DNA of 64,000 bases from the NCBI RefSeq assembly GCF_001641635.1, contig NZ_LUUB01000079.1, positions 391,308-455,307 on the forward strand, read 5' to 3'. Of this stretch, positions 36,201 to 44,311 are shown piece after piece. The position numbers and the translations under genes were made by a program. This DNA is from Bradyrhizobium centrolobii. GTDB lineage: Bacteria; Pseudomonadota; Alphaproteobacteria; Rhizobiales; Xanthobacteraceae. Under the pieces are notes generated by a model. It did not search any database. It saw only the letters and a list, made by a program, of their open reading frames with translations, and had not been told where the DNA came from. The first letter of the stretch is position 1. The number at the start of each line of letters is the position of its first letter.

Positions 36201-36397
36201 TGATCGTCGGCATGATCCCGATGGCGATCGGCGCGGCCGGCGAGGAGCAGAACGCCGCACTGGCACGCGCCGTCATCGGCGGGCTCTTGTTCGCGACGCC
36301 GACGACACTGCTGGTCGTGCCCTACCTGTTCGCCATGCTTCGCAAGGGCAACGACGGCATGACACATCACGGGGTATTTGACGAGGTGCTGGAATGA
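33206..36397 (+). CDS. RND efflux transporter permease subunit
   Basis: This 1063-residue inner-membrane pump belongs to the AcrB/HAE superfamily. It has twelve predicted helices (TM1 at residues 9-29, a cluster from about 340-540, and another from about 885-1045) and two large periplasmic loops. The paired aspartates of the proton relay are in ILVDDSTVTIEN in TM4. ATG 33206 has GAGGAG seven bases upstream. The adaptor gene follows, overlapping by four bases (ATGA); pump-before-adaptor is the reverse of the acrAB order. The substrate is unknown, and no outer-membrane channel gene is adjacent. Confidence 0.92.
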   Translation: MGIVRFALRFPHTFYVVAALILFLGGVTIFAMPTDIFPEIDIPVVTVIWSYTGLSTPEMEQRVTTYSQYSISSNVNGIRNIEAQTMAGLSVQKIYFQPDVNLDLAISQIVSATNAIRALMPPGIQPPIVVQFNASSVPVLQISLSSDTLSEQQLYDYGIYRIRQQLAPIPGITLPTPSGGKYRQIMVDIDPAKLVAKGLTPLDVVNAVNAQNLTLPAGTAKMGDKQYVVRTNATPRSIDDLNNIPIKVVNGATIFVKDVGQVHDGWLVQQNVVRQNGRRSVLLSIIKNGNASTVSVVNAVHKALQTARAAAPPGMQINELFDQSVFVKQSVEGVLREGAIAAGLTALMILLFLGSWRSTVVVMISIPLSILTSLIVLYFLGESLNTMTLGGLALAVGILVDDSTVTIENTHRLLTEEGFSLPQATLHGAAGIAVPTLVSTLAISCVFTSVVFLDGPAKYLFTPLGLAVVFAMLASYGLSRTLTPIIIGLLLKGEHHGLTGAAPRGLFARFHAAFERSFEVMRHAYSRSLTGLIEHRFIIPAGMVAVLGLGIVLFPFVGRDFFPVIDGGQIQLHVRAPAGSRIERTEKIFQQVEDKIREVIPDKDRALIVDNIGLPARAYNLAFSDGSTIGVNDGVILVSLKEGHRPTADYVRKLREVLPAAFPEDTFYFQAADIVTQILNFGLPAQIDVRTVGYDKENNLKVANELRRRIAAIPGIADAHLQQEVNAPAFYADIDRARAAQLGLNANTIATNVNVSLSSSEQVTPNFWTDPTSGIPYYFAVQTPERQISSLNDLANTPVSTSLASAQTETPIPGLLSNVTTFKRTSIPTNANQANVQPVYEVYASVQGRDLGSVASRISAITADLQKQLKPGNTIQVIGQIQSMNSSFINLGVGLLFAAVLVYLLMVVNYQNFGDPFVVILALPATLCGILTMLFITGTTLNVPSLMGAIMAVGVASANSILLVTFAREQQLAGKTAFEAAIEAGHTRIRPVLMTAAAMIVGMIPMAIGAAGEEQNAALARAVIGGLLFATPTTLLVVPYLFAMLRKGNDGMTHHGVFDEVLE

Positions 36398-37653
36398 ACT
36401 TCAACGGACGATTTGACGTTGAGCGCGTGACGGAGACGGATCGGGACAAGGAGACGGTCGCGCCGCCGCGCAGGCAGCGTCGGGGAGGGCGCCTCGCCGG
36501 CTTCAGCCTGGTGCTGGTCGCCGGCACGGCGCTCGCATTTGGCGTATGGAGCCACTATGCAGAGCGCCGCCAGGTGCTCGCGACCGCGGAGCAGGCACGC
36601 GACTTCGTCCCGCAGGTCCGCGTTGAGACTGTGGAGCCCAGCGACAATATCGACGTCGTGAAGCTGCCGGCGACAACCTCTGCCTTCGCCAGTGCGAACA
36701 TCTTCGCGCGCGCGAGCGGCTATATCGGCACACGCGCGGTCGATATCGGTGACCACGTCAAGGCAGGGCAGTTGCTCGCCGAAATCGTTGCCCCCGAGCT
36801 CGATCACCAGATCGCCCAGGCCGAAGCGACGCTCGCCCAGCTCAATTCGGCGCTCCAGCAGGCGCAGGCGAACCAGGTTCTCGCCAGGGTCACCTGGGAT
36901 CGCGATCGGCCGCTGGTCGAGAAGGGCTGGCTCACGGCCCAGCAAGGCACGATCGACCAGCAGACGCTCAAGGCCCAGGAGGCCGCCGTGTCGGTGGCGC
37001 AAGCCAACGTCAAGGCGGAGGAGGCGCAGTTGCAGGTGCTCCGCCAACAGAAGCTGTATCAGCGCGTCGTGGCCCCGTTCGACGGCGTCATCACCCAGCG
37101 CAACATCGACGTCGGCAGCCTGGTGCAGGCCGATGCCACCTCAGGCACGTTCATGTTCACCCTCCAGCAGGGCAATGTGATCCGCACGCAGGTGTTCGTG
37201 CCGCAGGACGCCGCATTCGGCCTGAAGCCCGGCATCGCCGCGGTGGTGCGCGTGCCCGAGATCCCGGACCGGACCTTTCCTGGAACCGTCACGCGAATCG
37301 CCGACGCCCTCCAGCCAGGCTCGAGGACACTTCTCACCGAAGTCGACATCCCGAACCCAGACGCCGCGCTTGCGTCGGGAATCTACTGCACCGTGGAACT
37401 GCACATTCCGCGCAAGACGCCGAGCTACCGGATCTCCGCGGACGCAGTGATCTTCAATTCGGGCGGCATGCAGGTCGCCGTGGTCGAAAACGGCGTCGTG
37501 CACCTGCGGAAGATCGGCGTGCTGCGCGACTTCGGTTCGGAGGTTGAAGTCGACAGCGGTGTCAAACGTGGCGACCAGGTCATCCTCAATCCATCCGTCG
37601 ATCTGGCCGAGGGCGCCAAGGTCCAAGCCAAGCGGCCCACCGCCGTGTCGTAG
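36394..37653 (+). CDS. RND efflux periplasmic adaptor subunit
   Basis: This 419-residue membrane-fusion protein has a basic cytoplasmic start, one transmembrane helix (about residues 31-48), then the split lipoyl domain (GYIGTRAVDIGDHVKAGQLLAEI and QRVVAPFDGVITQRNIDVG), an alpha-helical coiled-coil hairpin between them, and a beta-barrel. It bridges the pump to an outer-membrane channel. The start overlaps the pump stop by four bases. Its stop codon overlaps the hairpin GAGCCC-GT-GGGCTC (37653-37666), which may help terminate the transcript. Confidence 0.92.
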   Translation: MNFNGRFDVERVTETDRDKETVAPPRRQRRGGRLAGFSLVLVAGTALAFGVWSHYAERRQVLATAEQARDFVPQVRVETVEPSDNIDVVKLPATTSAFASANIFARASGYIGTRAVDIGDHVKAGQLLAEIVAPELDHQIAQAEATLAQLNSALQQAQANQVLARVTWDRDRPLVEKGWLTAQQGTIDQQTLKAQEAAVSVAQANVKAEEAQLQVLRQQKLYQRVVAPFDGVITQRNIDVGSLVQADATSGTFMFTLQQGNVIRTQVFVPQDAAFGLKPGIAAVVRVPEIPDRTFPGTVTRIADALQPGSRTLLTEVDIPNPDAALASGIYCTVELHIPRKTPSYRISADAVIFNSGGMQVAVVENGVVHLRKIGVLRDFGSEVEVDSGVKRGDQVILNPSVDLAEGAKVQAKRPTAVS

Positions 37654-37876
37654 AGCCCGTGGGCTCGGACTGGCACGGCGCGTGCGTGGCTGAGCCCTAA
37701 CTCGAAATTGACGTCCGAAATAGCACTTCAATGGGGGCTGTAAGATCGATTTCGAGTCACACGGTCCCCAAGGATGCCTTTGCCCTCGGCAACTCACTTC
37801 GGTGCCTTCCGCTAACGGTGGACGTCAATGCGCCGTGGAAGGCGCGGATCACGAAAGCGCCATCACGCGTTGACGA

Positions 37877-38872
37877 TCAAGGAAGCACCAAGCGCCCGAC
37901 CCTGTTCCCATAATACTCAGTGAACCACAGTGCGCCGTCCGGCCCAGCGGTGATGCTGTGCGGTCCGCTACCGTCCGACGGGATCGGGAATTCGGTGACT
38001 AAACCGGTGGTCGTTATCCGTCCGACTTTGTTGCCAAGGACGCAGCGCGGACCTGGCTGGCGAACGCAACTGGCTTCGGTAAACCACAAGGCGCCATCTG
38101 GCCCCGTCGTAATGCCCCACGGCTGAGCATTGGGATTGGGAAGATCGAATTCGGTTAGCTTGCCATCGGTGGTAATTCGCTCAATTTTGCCACCGACCGA
38201 TTCGGTGAACCACAGCGCGCCATCTGGCCCAGTCGTGATACCGCCGGGGCTACTATTCGCCGGGGGAATTGGGAATTCGGTGACCTCACCCGCGGTCGTA
38301 ATCCGTCCGATTTTGCCACGAAAGAATGTGAACCACAGGGCGCCGTCTGGTCCAGTCGTGATCTCTCCACACTTGGCCGCGGGGATCGTGAATTCGGTGA
38401 CCTCGCCGGTCGTGGTGATCCGCCCGATTTTGCCTCCAGCCTTTTCGGTGAACCACAAGGCGCCATCTGGCCCGGTCGTGATGCCCAGCGGTGTAGCCGA
38501 CTCAGGGACCGTGAATTCGGTCAGTAGGGGGTTCTCAGGCGTGGCGATTGTTGGAATGCGCCCGATCTTCTTTGACGTGAATTCAGTGAACCACAACGCG
38601 CCGTCTGGTCCTGTTGTGATGGAATGCAAGATCCCGTCGCGCTTAATCGGAAGCTCCGTGATCCTCCCCTCGGTCGTGATCCGCCCGATCTTGCCCCCGG
38701 CCTCGGTGAACCACAGCGCACCGTCTGGCCCAAGCGTAATTGCGGATGGATGGCTGGCAGGGGTGGGTAGAATGAATTCAGTGAATGTATGGGTAGCAGC
38801 AACCAAAATTCCCACGGCCGCCTCCAATTGGAGCGCGATTGCCAGCAACAATGACGCCGTAGCAATTTTCAT
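37877..38872 (-). CDS. Exported seven-bladed Vgb-like beta-propeller protein
   Basis: This 331-residue protein has a signal peptide (MKIATASLLLAIALQL, cleavage near residue 25-28) and seven near-identical repeats of about 40 residues centred on GPDGALWFTE followed by GKIGRITT. This is the virginiamycin B lyase (streptogramin lyase) fold. True Vgb is cytoplasmic, however, and its catalytic His region cannot be confirmed here, so a sensor or binding role is possible. ATG 38872 has GGAG seven bases upstream. At DNA level the repeats form a tandem array of roughly 120-base period. Confidence 0.82.
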   Translation of the reverse strand: MKIATASLLLAIALQLEAAVGILVAATHTFTEFILPTPASHPSAITLGPDGALWFTEAGGKIGRITTEGRITELPIKRDGILHSITTGPDGALWFTEFTSKKIGRIPTIATPENPLLTEFTVPESATPLGITTGPDGALWFTEKAGGKIGRITTTGEVTEFTIPAAKCGEITTGPDGALWFTFFRGKIGRITTAGEVTEFPIPPANSSPGGITTGPDGALWFTESVGGKIERITTDGKLTEFDLPNPNAQPWGITTGPDGALWFTEASCVRQPGPRCVLGNKVGRITTTGLVTEFPIPSDGSGPHSITAGPDGALWFTEYYGNRVGRLVLP

Positions 38873-39051
38873 GGCCCGCTCCGCGTAGAATGGCCTCGCG
38901 CCGAGCCACGGATTGCCCAACGCCAAAACGGGAAGTCCAGCATTTTCCGGAGGCCTACTTAGACACCAGTTGCAGCTATGCCGACGCTCGCGTCCGCGTA
39001 TACAGGTCACTTACCCGATGTCTTGTGTGCCTAGTCCTTCAGCAAACGAGT

Positions 39052-40152
39052 TCAGTTCTTGATGTTACCAGGGACGTTGTCGAGAAAAGCGCCGACTTCG
39101 CGGTTGAGAAACTCGACATCAGCGGGATTTGAGCCGCCGGCCGAAGCGTGACCGGTCACCGTGCCTGGACTGATCGTCATCATCTTCACATCCGGAATGT
39201 TCTTGCCCATCTGCTTCGGCTCGAACTCGGGATTGAGCAGATCCTTGGTGCCAGTGAGAATTAGCGTCTTCGCTTTGATTGATGCCAGCGCCTTTGCAGT
39301 ATTGCCGTCGAAGCCGGGGGTCGTGCCCACGTCGTGCCGCTCATAGGCCCAGGTCTGGTAGATCCAGTCATTGGCATCGAAGGCCTTCATCACCGCGTTC
39401 TCCTGCTCCGTCATCCAGGGGAGTACGTTGATGCCATTCTTGAATTGGGCCTGATACATATCGGGCGTGCGGGCCGCGAGCAGGTTGAGAATGTCGCGCC
39501 ACAGACGCACGCCTTTTTCCGGCGGCGTGTCGTAATTGCCGTCCTTCCAGGCGGGGTCCTCCATAATCGCCTTGCGCGAGGCCTCAAGCACCGCGACCGT
39601 CCAGGCCGGCGTCTGGGCCAGCGGCACCATGGCTACTAGCGCGTTCATGAAGTCGGGATGGCTGACACCCCATTGCAGTGTTTGCATGCCGCCCATCGAG
39701 GGACCGATCACGGCCACGACGTGATCAATTCCGAACTTCTCCTTCAACAGCCGATATTGCGATTCCACCATGTCACGGATGGTGAATTTTGGAAACTGCA
39801 TGCGCGGCTGCGTCTTGGAATTGCTTGGCGACGTCGTAAGCCCGTTGCCGATAGCATCGGTGCAGATGACGAAGTATTTGGTGGGGTCCAGCGCCTTCCC
39901 GGGCCCGATCATGAAGTCGATCCGGTGATGATTGCCCGAGATCGCCGTCACCATCAGGATAGCATTGGATTTCGTAGCGTTGAGGGTACCGTGGGTAACA
40001 TAGGAGATCGAGAAATCCTCGATCATCTCGCCGCTTTCCAGCTTGAGATCGCCTTCACTAAAGAGCTGATGTGGCGGCTGCTGCGGCGTATGCGCGTCAA
40101 CGGGCAGGGAGAGCAGCAATCCCACGACAGCGAATTGAACTAGACGCTTCAT
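39052..40152 (-). CDS. Exported alpha/beta hydrolase, MetX (homoserine acetyltransferase)-like
   Basis: This 366-residue protein begins with a signal peptide (MKRLVQFAVVGLLLSLPVDA). The rest resembles homoserine O-acetyltransferase-type hydrolases: DAIGNGLTTSPSNS, nucleophile motif GPSMGGMQTLQW, acid region LTGTKDLLNPEF and the late His in GTVTGHASAGG. A periplasmic location argues against a methionine-biosynthesis role, so it is more likely an esterase or hydrolase. ATG 40152 follows GAGGA by six bases. A truncated hydrolase lies immediately upstream on the same strand. Confidence 0.84.
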   Translation of the reverse strand: MKRLVQFAVVGLLLSLPVDAHTPQQPPHQLFSEGDLKLESGEMIEDFSISYVTHGTLNATKSNAILMVTAISGNHHRIDFMIGPGKALDPTKYFVICTDAIGNGLTTSPSNSKTQPRMQFPKFTIRDMVESQYRLLKEKFGIDHVVAVIGPSMGGMQTLQWGVSHPDFMNALVAMVPLAQTPAWTVAVLEASRKAIMEDPAWKDGNYDTPPEKGVRLWRDILNLLAARTPDMYQAQFKNGINVLPWMTEQENAVMKAFDANDWIYQTWAYERHDVGTTPGFDGNTAKALASIKAKTLILTGTKDLLNPEFEPKQMGKNIPDVKMMTISPGTVTGHASAGGSNPADVEFLNREVGAFLDNVPGNIKN

Positions 40153-40196
40153 GATTATTCCTCGGCAACTCGCAAGCGTTCGACACAAGTACTTCA

Positions 40197-40682
40197 TCAA
40201 GACCCACTTCGCGAGACCGAATCCTTGCGGGCTTCGACGCAACTACTCGCGGAGGAACTTAAGGACCTGATCGAAAAATAGGAACGCGTCAACGGATGAT
40301 GTTTTGCGGGGGGATCGTCCATGGCGGCTTCACGCGTCGAGCCGCCATAGTTGCGATAGTCTCCCATGTAGACGACGTATCCCTGTTTCACCAGCCAGTC
40401 GGCCCAAGAGTAGTCCTTATAGGAGAGATCGAAGTCGCAGGTCGAAGGGCTGGTCGCCCCGTGCAGAAAGAGGATGACGTTGTCGTCCGTGAAAGCTGTG
40501 TTGCCTTCCGCCATCTTTTCGCGGAGGAAGAGCTTAATGCCGGGATCCAGCGCATCGATCTGCGTGTCGGTTTTGGCGATCATCACTTGCTGGGCGCTGG
40601 CCGGTGTAGCGACTGAAATGAAGGCGATGAGAAGAGTGCCGGCGAGCCGATCAAAGGCCGCGTGCCGTGCATGCTGGCGCAT
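40197..40682 (-). pseudogene. Truncated exported alpha/beta hydrolase (N-terminal fragment)
   Basis: This frame of 161 codons has a signal peptide (AGTLLIAFISVATPASA) and a hydrolase N-terminal half (VILFLHGATSPSTCDFDL, YVVYMGDYRNYGGSTREA). After the DDPPAKHHPLTRSY segment the sequence loses the family pattern and stops, with no nucleophile elbow. It therefore looks like a 5' remnant whose 3' part was deleted, next to the MetX-like hydrolase. It marks the left edge of the metal-gene block. The reading could also be a short novel protein, but that is less likely. Confidence 0.6.
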
Positions 40683-41260
40683 GTTCCTCCCCCTGATCGA
40701 TTGTTCGTTGCCACAAGCCTACGCGCTCGGGCGGCGGCATCAACCCATGTCAACTGCAAAAAAAAGCAAGCCCAGGGGGAATAAACCAGCGTCGGCTCGC
40801 TGACCGCGAGGACCTGTCGCGGCCGCCTTCCGGTAGCCGAGTTGCTCAGCGAGACGTTGAAGCGTCTCAGGGCCGACTGTCTCTTGCCAATTAGGCGCTT
40901 CGGATTCGGCCGGCGATGTGGGATTGGCAGCTTTTGACGCGAAGCGGTCGCTCTGGAGCAAACGTTTCGACCCCGAGCGACGCTCGGTACCTTGCGACGG
41001 ACAAAGTGTCAGCACGCACTTCTTCGATGCAGCCCAGCTGTACGGTGGTGGCGCCGAACATGCGTCACGTTCGAGTTTCCGCGAATTCGGCCGCTTTCGC
41101 CAGATACTAAGGTTCGTGGCCTTTCAACTTGGGTCTCCAAGGCCGTAAGAGCTGACCGCTGCTGCGGGCTCATTCCTGCCTTCAGGCGAAGGATTGGATG
41201 TCGGCAGCTTTTGGTGCAAGCGGCCCTTCGGCGTGGATGCTGGCATCCGTGCGTGAGTGA
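40683..41260. other. Gene-poor stretch at the left edge of the metal block
   Basis: No gene is convincing in these 578 bases. A minus-strand frame of 91 codons (40740-41015) and several plus-strand frames overlap each other and match no family I know. An 18-codon basic frame (ATG 40747 to TGA 40803, MSTAKKSKPRGNKPASAR) is present without a clear ribosome site. The region may be decayed DNA between the truncated hydrolase and copD. Confidence 0.4.
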
Positions 41261-42163
41261 TTACGACGTGGTCGCGGGTTCGATGATGCCCAGCAGGCTG
41301 ACGATCAGGACTATGGCGAAGCCAAGGCTCTGTTCTGCGGCGACATTGATCAGGAGCCGGCGCAGCACGGGGCCGGTCGCGGTCGAATGAAGGAGTGCGG
41401 GGACCACGAAGAAGCGGTTGAAACCGGCAAGGCCGACCATAACTGCAAAGAGAACAAGCTTTAGCAGGAGCAACCGGCCGTATGACGTAGTGATCAGGTT
41501 GGTGACCGAGCTCACGAGGAACCAGGAATTGATTAGGCCGGATGCGACCAGGGTGGCGACTGCAATGTACCCCATCGTCGAAAAATTCAATGCTGCTTCG
41601 CAAGCTCGGCGATCCGTTGCCATCTCGCCGTAGAGAGACGTGACGATGAGACCAAGCAGGCCGACGAGTCCGCCAAGCCAGGCGCCTGCTCCAAGAAGAT
41701 GGAGAGCATCCGACAAGATGTGTACCGCCCAGGCTTGGCCATCCTCTATTTGCGTGTGGCCAACACCCGCCAAACTGCCTAGCAGAACTGCGCATATGGC
41801 GACGAGAGGCAGCCCAAGCTTTCTCGGCGAACCTCGCAGGAGCCACGTGAGGATTCCGATTGCCGTTATCGCAGCTCCCAGCCGTAACAAGGAGACGGCG
41901 CCAAAGGAGGTTTCCGTCAGCATGAGACCAGCGGTTTCCCAACTCATCTCGGCCTCGGTCATGCTGGTCGCGACGCCGATGAACCATAAAATGCCGCTGA
42001 TGAGTACGAGGAGTGAAACCGGCAGCGAGAGTGCCGCAGCGCGGCTGCCCGCGCTCCGACTTGCGACTAGCCCATGAGAGTAGAGGGGAAAAAGCGCCAG
42101 GCCGAACAGGACAAGAGACGCCCCGTAATGCACGAACCGGGTGACGACGAGCCACGGCTCCAC
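41261..42163 (-). CDS. copD: Copper resistance membrane protein CopD
   Basis: This 300-residue protein has about eight transmembrane helices and belongs to the CopD/YcnJ family, which moves copper across the inner membrane in partnership with CopC. Conserved His-containing segments are GVGHTQIEDGQAWAVHILSDALHLLGAGAWLGGL (abbreviated here by position, about residues 134-167). The start is GTG 42163, directly after the copC stop, so the genes are translationally linked. The direction of copper movement (import for enzymes or tolerance) cannot be read from sequence. Confidence 0.9.
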   Translation of the reverse strand: MEPWLVVTRFVHYGASLVLFGLALFPLYSHGLVASRSAGSRAAALSLPVSLLVLISGILWFIGVATSMTEAEMSWETAGLMLTETSFGAVSLLRLGAAITAIGILTWLLRGSPRKLGLPLVAICAVLLGSLAGVGHTQIEDGQAWAVHILSDALHLLGAGAWLGGLVGLLGLIVTSLYGEMATDRRACEAALNFSTMGYIAVATLVASGLINSWFLVSSVTNLITTSYGRLLLLKLVLFAVMVGLAGFNRFFVVPALLHSTATGPVLRRLLINVAAEQSLGFAIVLIVSLLGIIEPATTS

Positions 42164-42165
42164 GG

Positions 42166-42540
42166 CTAGTTGCCGATGGTGAAGGTGTATTCCCCTTTGA
42201 CGCGATGAGTGTCCTCAGAAACGACGTGCCATATCACCCGGTACTTGCCCGCTACCAACGGCGTACTGAGGGGGACTACAAGTTGCTTTTTGTCCTTCGG
42301 ATCGGCCGCCGGGGTTCCCGTCGCAATTGATTTTCCACTCTCGTCACGCAACTCCAGGCCCGAGAATTTGGCGATGACGCCTTCCGAGAAATTCAGACGA
42401 ATTTCCTTGGTCGGGGACGCGGCGCGTTCCGCGCCATCAGCCGCCGGAACAGCGGACGTCAATTTGGGGTGAGCCATTGCTCCGGTCGCGGCAAGTGCGA
42501 GGCCGATGCCTGTGCCGATGGCCAAAAGTTTAGCCCGCAT
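42166..42540 (-). CDS. copC: Periplasmic copper-binding protein CopC
   Basis: This 124-residue protein has a signal peptide ending in ATGAMA, leaving a mature N-terminus HPKLTSAVP, where His1 is the classic Cu(II) ligand. The other ligands fit the EDTHRVKGEYTF motif near the C-terminus. No Met-rich Cu(I) loop is visible, so it is the Cu(II)-only type. It is paired with CopD, whose start lies two bases after the stop. It probably carries copper for the periplasm or for CopD. Confidence 0.94.
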   Translation of the reverse strand: MRAKLLAIGTGIGLALAATGAMAHPKLTSAVPAADGAERAASPTKEIRLNFSEGVIAKFSGLELRDESGKSIATGTPAADPKDKKQLVVPLSTPLVAGKYRVIWHVVSEDTHRVKGEYTFTIGN

Positions 42541-42571
42541 GACTTATTCTCCTCTCATTGCCTGGTCCTGG

Positions 42572-42865
42572 CTACCATCCATAGCTGCGGTAGCGAGGAT
42601 AGGAATAGTAGTAACGCGGCCGGTAGTAATAGCCTGGATAGTCACCGCGTTCCTCATGATAGCCCTCGTGCAAGTCTCGGAGGGCGCGGTGATAGGCGCG
42701 ATGCTCCGCGCGGCTGGAAAACCCTTCCTCGTGAGCGCGTTCATGAGCTTCGCCAAGCTCGTCATGAAATGCTCCATGCTCATCGTCATCGTGAGCGAGC
42801 GCTGGGAGCGCGGGAAGTGCGGCAAAGGCGAATGCCGTCGCCAGAAGTGCAGTTTTCAGCTTCAT
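42572..42865 (-). CDS. Small exported His/Tyr-rich protein
   Basis: This 97-residue protein has a signal peptide (MKLKTALLATAFAFAALPALPALA) and a mature part rich in His, Asp and Glu (HDDDEHGAFHDELGEAHERAHEE), ending in a Tyr/Arg/Pro tail (YYYRPRYYYSYPRYRSYGW). The charged middle could bind metal, and its place just before copC-copD on the same strand suggests a copper-related function. A GGGAGA ribosome site lies seven bases before ATG 42865. No catalytic family is recognised. Confidence 0.72.
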   Translation of the reverse strand: MKLKTALLATAFAFAALPALPALAHDDDEHGAFHDELGEAHERAHEEGFSSRAEHRAYHRALRDLHEGYHEERGDYPGYYYRPRYYYSYPRYRSYGW

Positions 42866-43451
42866 GACAGGGTCTCCCAGTGAGAGGCTGATGCTTCGAC
42901 AAGCAGGCCAACGCCGGGAAGAATAGGCATTGCCGTTGAATGAGAGCTGAACCAATTCTGGCGGGAAAAGGACGCCAACTGGATAAATTTCGGCGGGACG
43001 TCGCGGATTTCGCGAAGAACCCGCCACCACGATGATGTCGCGGGGGCTCTGCCACAATCGAACAGGTCAGGAAAAAGTGGAAATGTTCCAGCCGGCGGCT
43101 TGATTTGCCGGACACTCAGATACGCACGTCTCGGAAGGGTCAAACTGCGACTTAGTGGGGAGGGCAGCTCCTGGCGGAGGAATTGGATGAGACATCGTAG
43201 GTTTGGTTGGTGTCGGGAAAAGGCGCTAGCGCTCGCCCGCTACCACGGGCCACGATTTGCTACACCAATCTACGATTTTCCGCGATTTCGTAGGCTCAAT
43301 GGTAGCGGCTCTTGCGAATGGAGCCTAGTAAAGTAGTTGGTTGTTCGCAGCCGGTTTCGACATCGCCGACGGCCGCAAAGTCGCCGCAGGCTCGGCGCCG
43401 CAGCTCCGCCCTCGTGGGCGTTGAGCCGTTTCCGGGGCGCGCCTTTGGGGA
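42866..43451. other. Structured intergenic region between the copper and molybdenum genes
   Basis: No gene is supported in these 586 bases. Between 43194 and 43276 an interrupted inverted repeat (ATCGTAG...TTGGTGT with ACACCAA-T-CTACGAT) encloses a GC-rich core containing GGCGCTAGCGCTCGCC. It may form a long hairpin at the 3' end of the mosA transcript. Confidence 0.4.
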
Positions 43452-44297
43452 TCAATCTTTACGGACGATTGTTCCGACGTGTTCGCCGCGCAGTGCTCGT
43501 TCCAGAAGCTCGGGCCGTAGCCCATTGATGATTTGAAAGCTTTCGACCTGGCGCGCGTTGGCGAGCAGGTCGAGCAGGACACGGTCAAAGGGAAGCGTCG
43601 GCAGGTTGCGCCTTCTGAGATCCGAGACGGTGATTTCGCCAATAAATTTCGCATCTGGATTGAGTTTGGGATCAGACTCGTAAAGCCCATTCACGTCTTT
43701 GACCAGGGTATGTGTCGCGCAGCCGTAGCACTCAGCGAGCAAGAAAGTGCCGGCGTCGGTCCGATGTGGTGGGATGCGTCCGAGCCGAGGAGGCTGCTCC
43801 CAAATCGAGAATGGCGGATCACCATTGCAGATCACACCCGGGGCCGATTTGATGAAGAAGGGCAGCATGTGTCCAAGAATTTCGGGCGGAATGGCGACCA
43901 CGCCAAACGGCGCCAGAAGCGTGCCGAGCATGTGCGCATTGCCGAGCGCATCGATGATGCAGAGCTGAGCGAGCACGCCGGTCGGTAAACCGAGATCCAT
44001 GCCGATCGAGGTTACATGTCGGCTGCGCACGCCGCCGCCGGTGCCGATCACCAGTTTGAAATTTTCGAGGAGTCTGCCGAGGACTTCGACCAGCGGGTAA
44101 ACGGCCTTCTTCCCATTGTCCAGAATCGAGCGTCCGCCAATCTTGATCACGTGGCAGAATGGCAGCATTGGCACCACGGGAGTTTCAGTCGACGTCATGA
44201 CCTGCTTGTCGAGGAGACTCTCGCGCATGAGCATCGATTGGACGTGGCGGCGTCTGTCGATCGGGAATTCCTGCTCTGTGCTGGCTTTTTCGACCAT
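43452..44297 (-). CDS. mosA: Molybdenum storage protein subunit, MosA-like
   Basis: This 281-residue protein has the amino-acid-kinase fold of the molybdenum storage protein, whose alpha/beta cage stores polymolybdate using ATP. Features are VIKIGGRSILDNG, GTGGGVRSRHV, the IPPHRTDAGTFLLAE segment and the C-terminal LRGEHVGTIVRKD. The pairing segment PFDRVLLDLLANARQVESFQIINGL resembles Azotobacter MosA more than MosB. It has an N-terminal extension of about 45 residues before the fold. It follows the MosB-like gene by 14 bases. The start codon at 44297 has only a weak ribosome site. Confidence 0.85.
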   Translation of the reverse strand: MVEKASTEQEFPIDRRRHVQSMLMRESLLDKQVMTSTETPVVPMLPFCHVIKIGGRSILDNGKKAVYPLVEVLGRLLENFKLVIGTGGGVRSRHVTSIGMDLGLPTGVLAQLCIIDALGNAHMLGTLLAPFGVVAIPPEILGHMLPFFIKSAPGVICNGDPPFSIWEQPPRLGRIPPHRTDAGTFLLAECYGCATHTLVKDVNGLYESDPKLNPDAKFIGEITVSDLRRRNLPTLPFDRVLLDLLANARQVESFQIINGLRPELLERALRGEHVGTIVRKD

Positions 44298-44311
44298 GGT
44301 GTATACTCGCT

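Noticed and set aside
37870..37882. TTGAC-GATCAA resembling an FNR/FixK box
   Set aside because: The spacing is wrong (TTGAT-N4-ATCAA is expected) and it overlaps the 3' end of the Vgb-like gene rather than a promoter.
37877..38872. Regular repeats that could suggest a CRISPR array
   Set aside because: The repeats are about 120 bases apart, in frame, and encode propeller blades; there are no unique spacers or cas genes.
40740..41015. 91-codon minus-strand open frame
   Set aside because: No recognisable family, no ribosome site, overlapping frames on the other strand; reported only as part of the gene-poor stretch.
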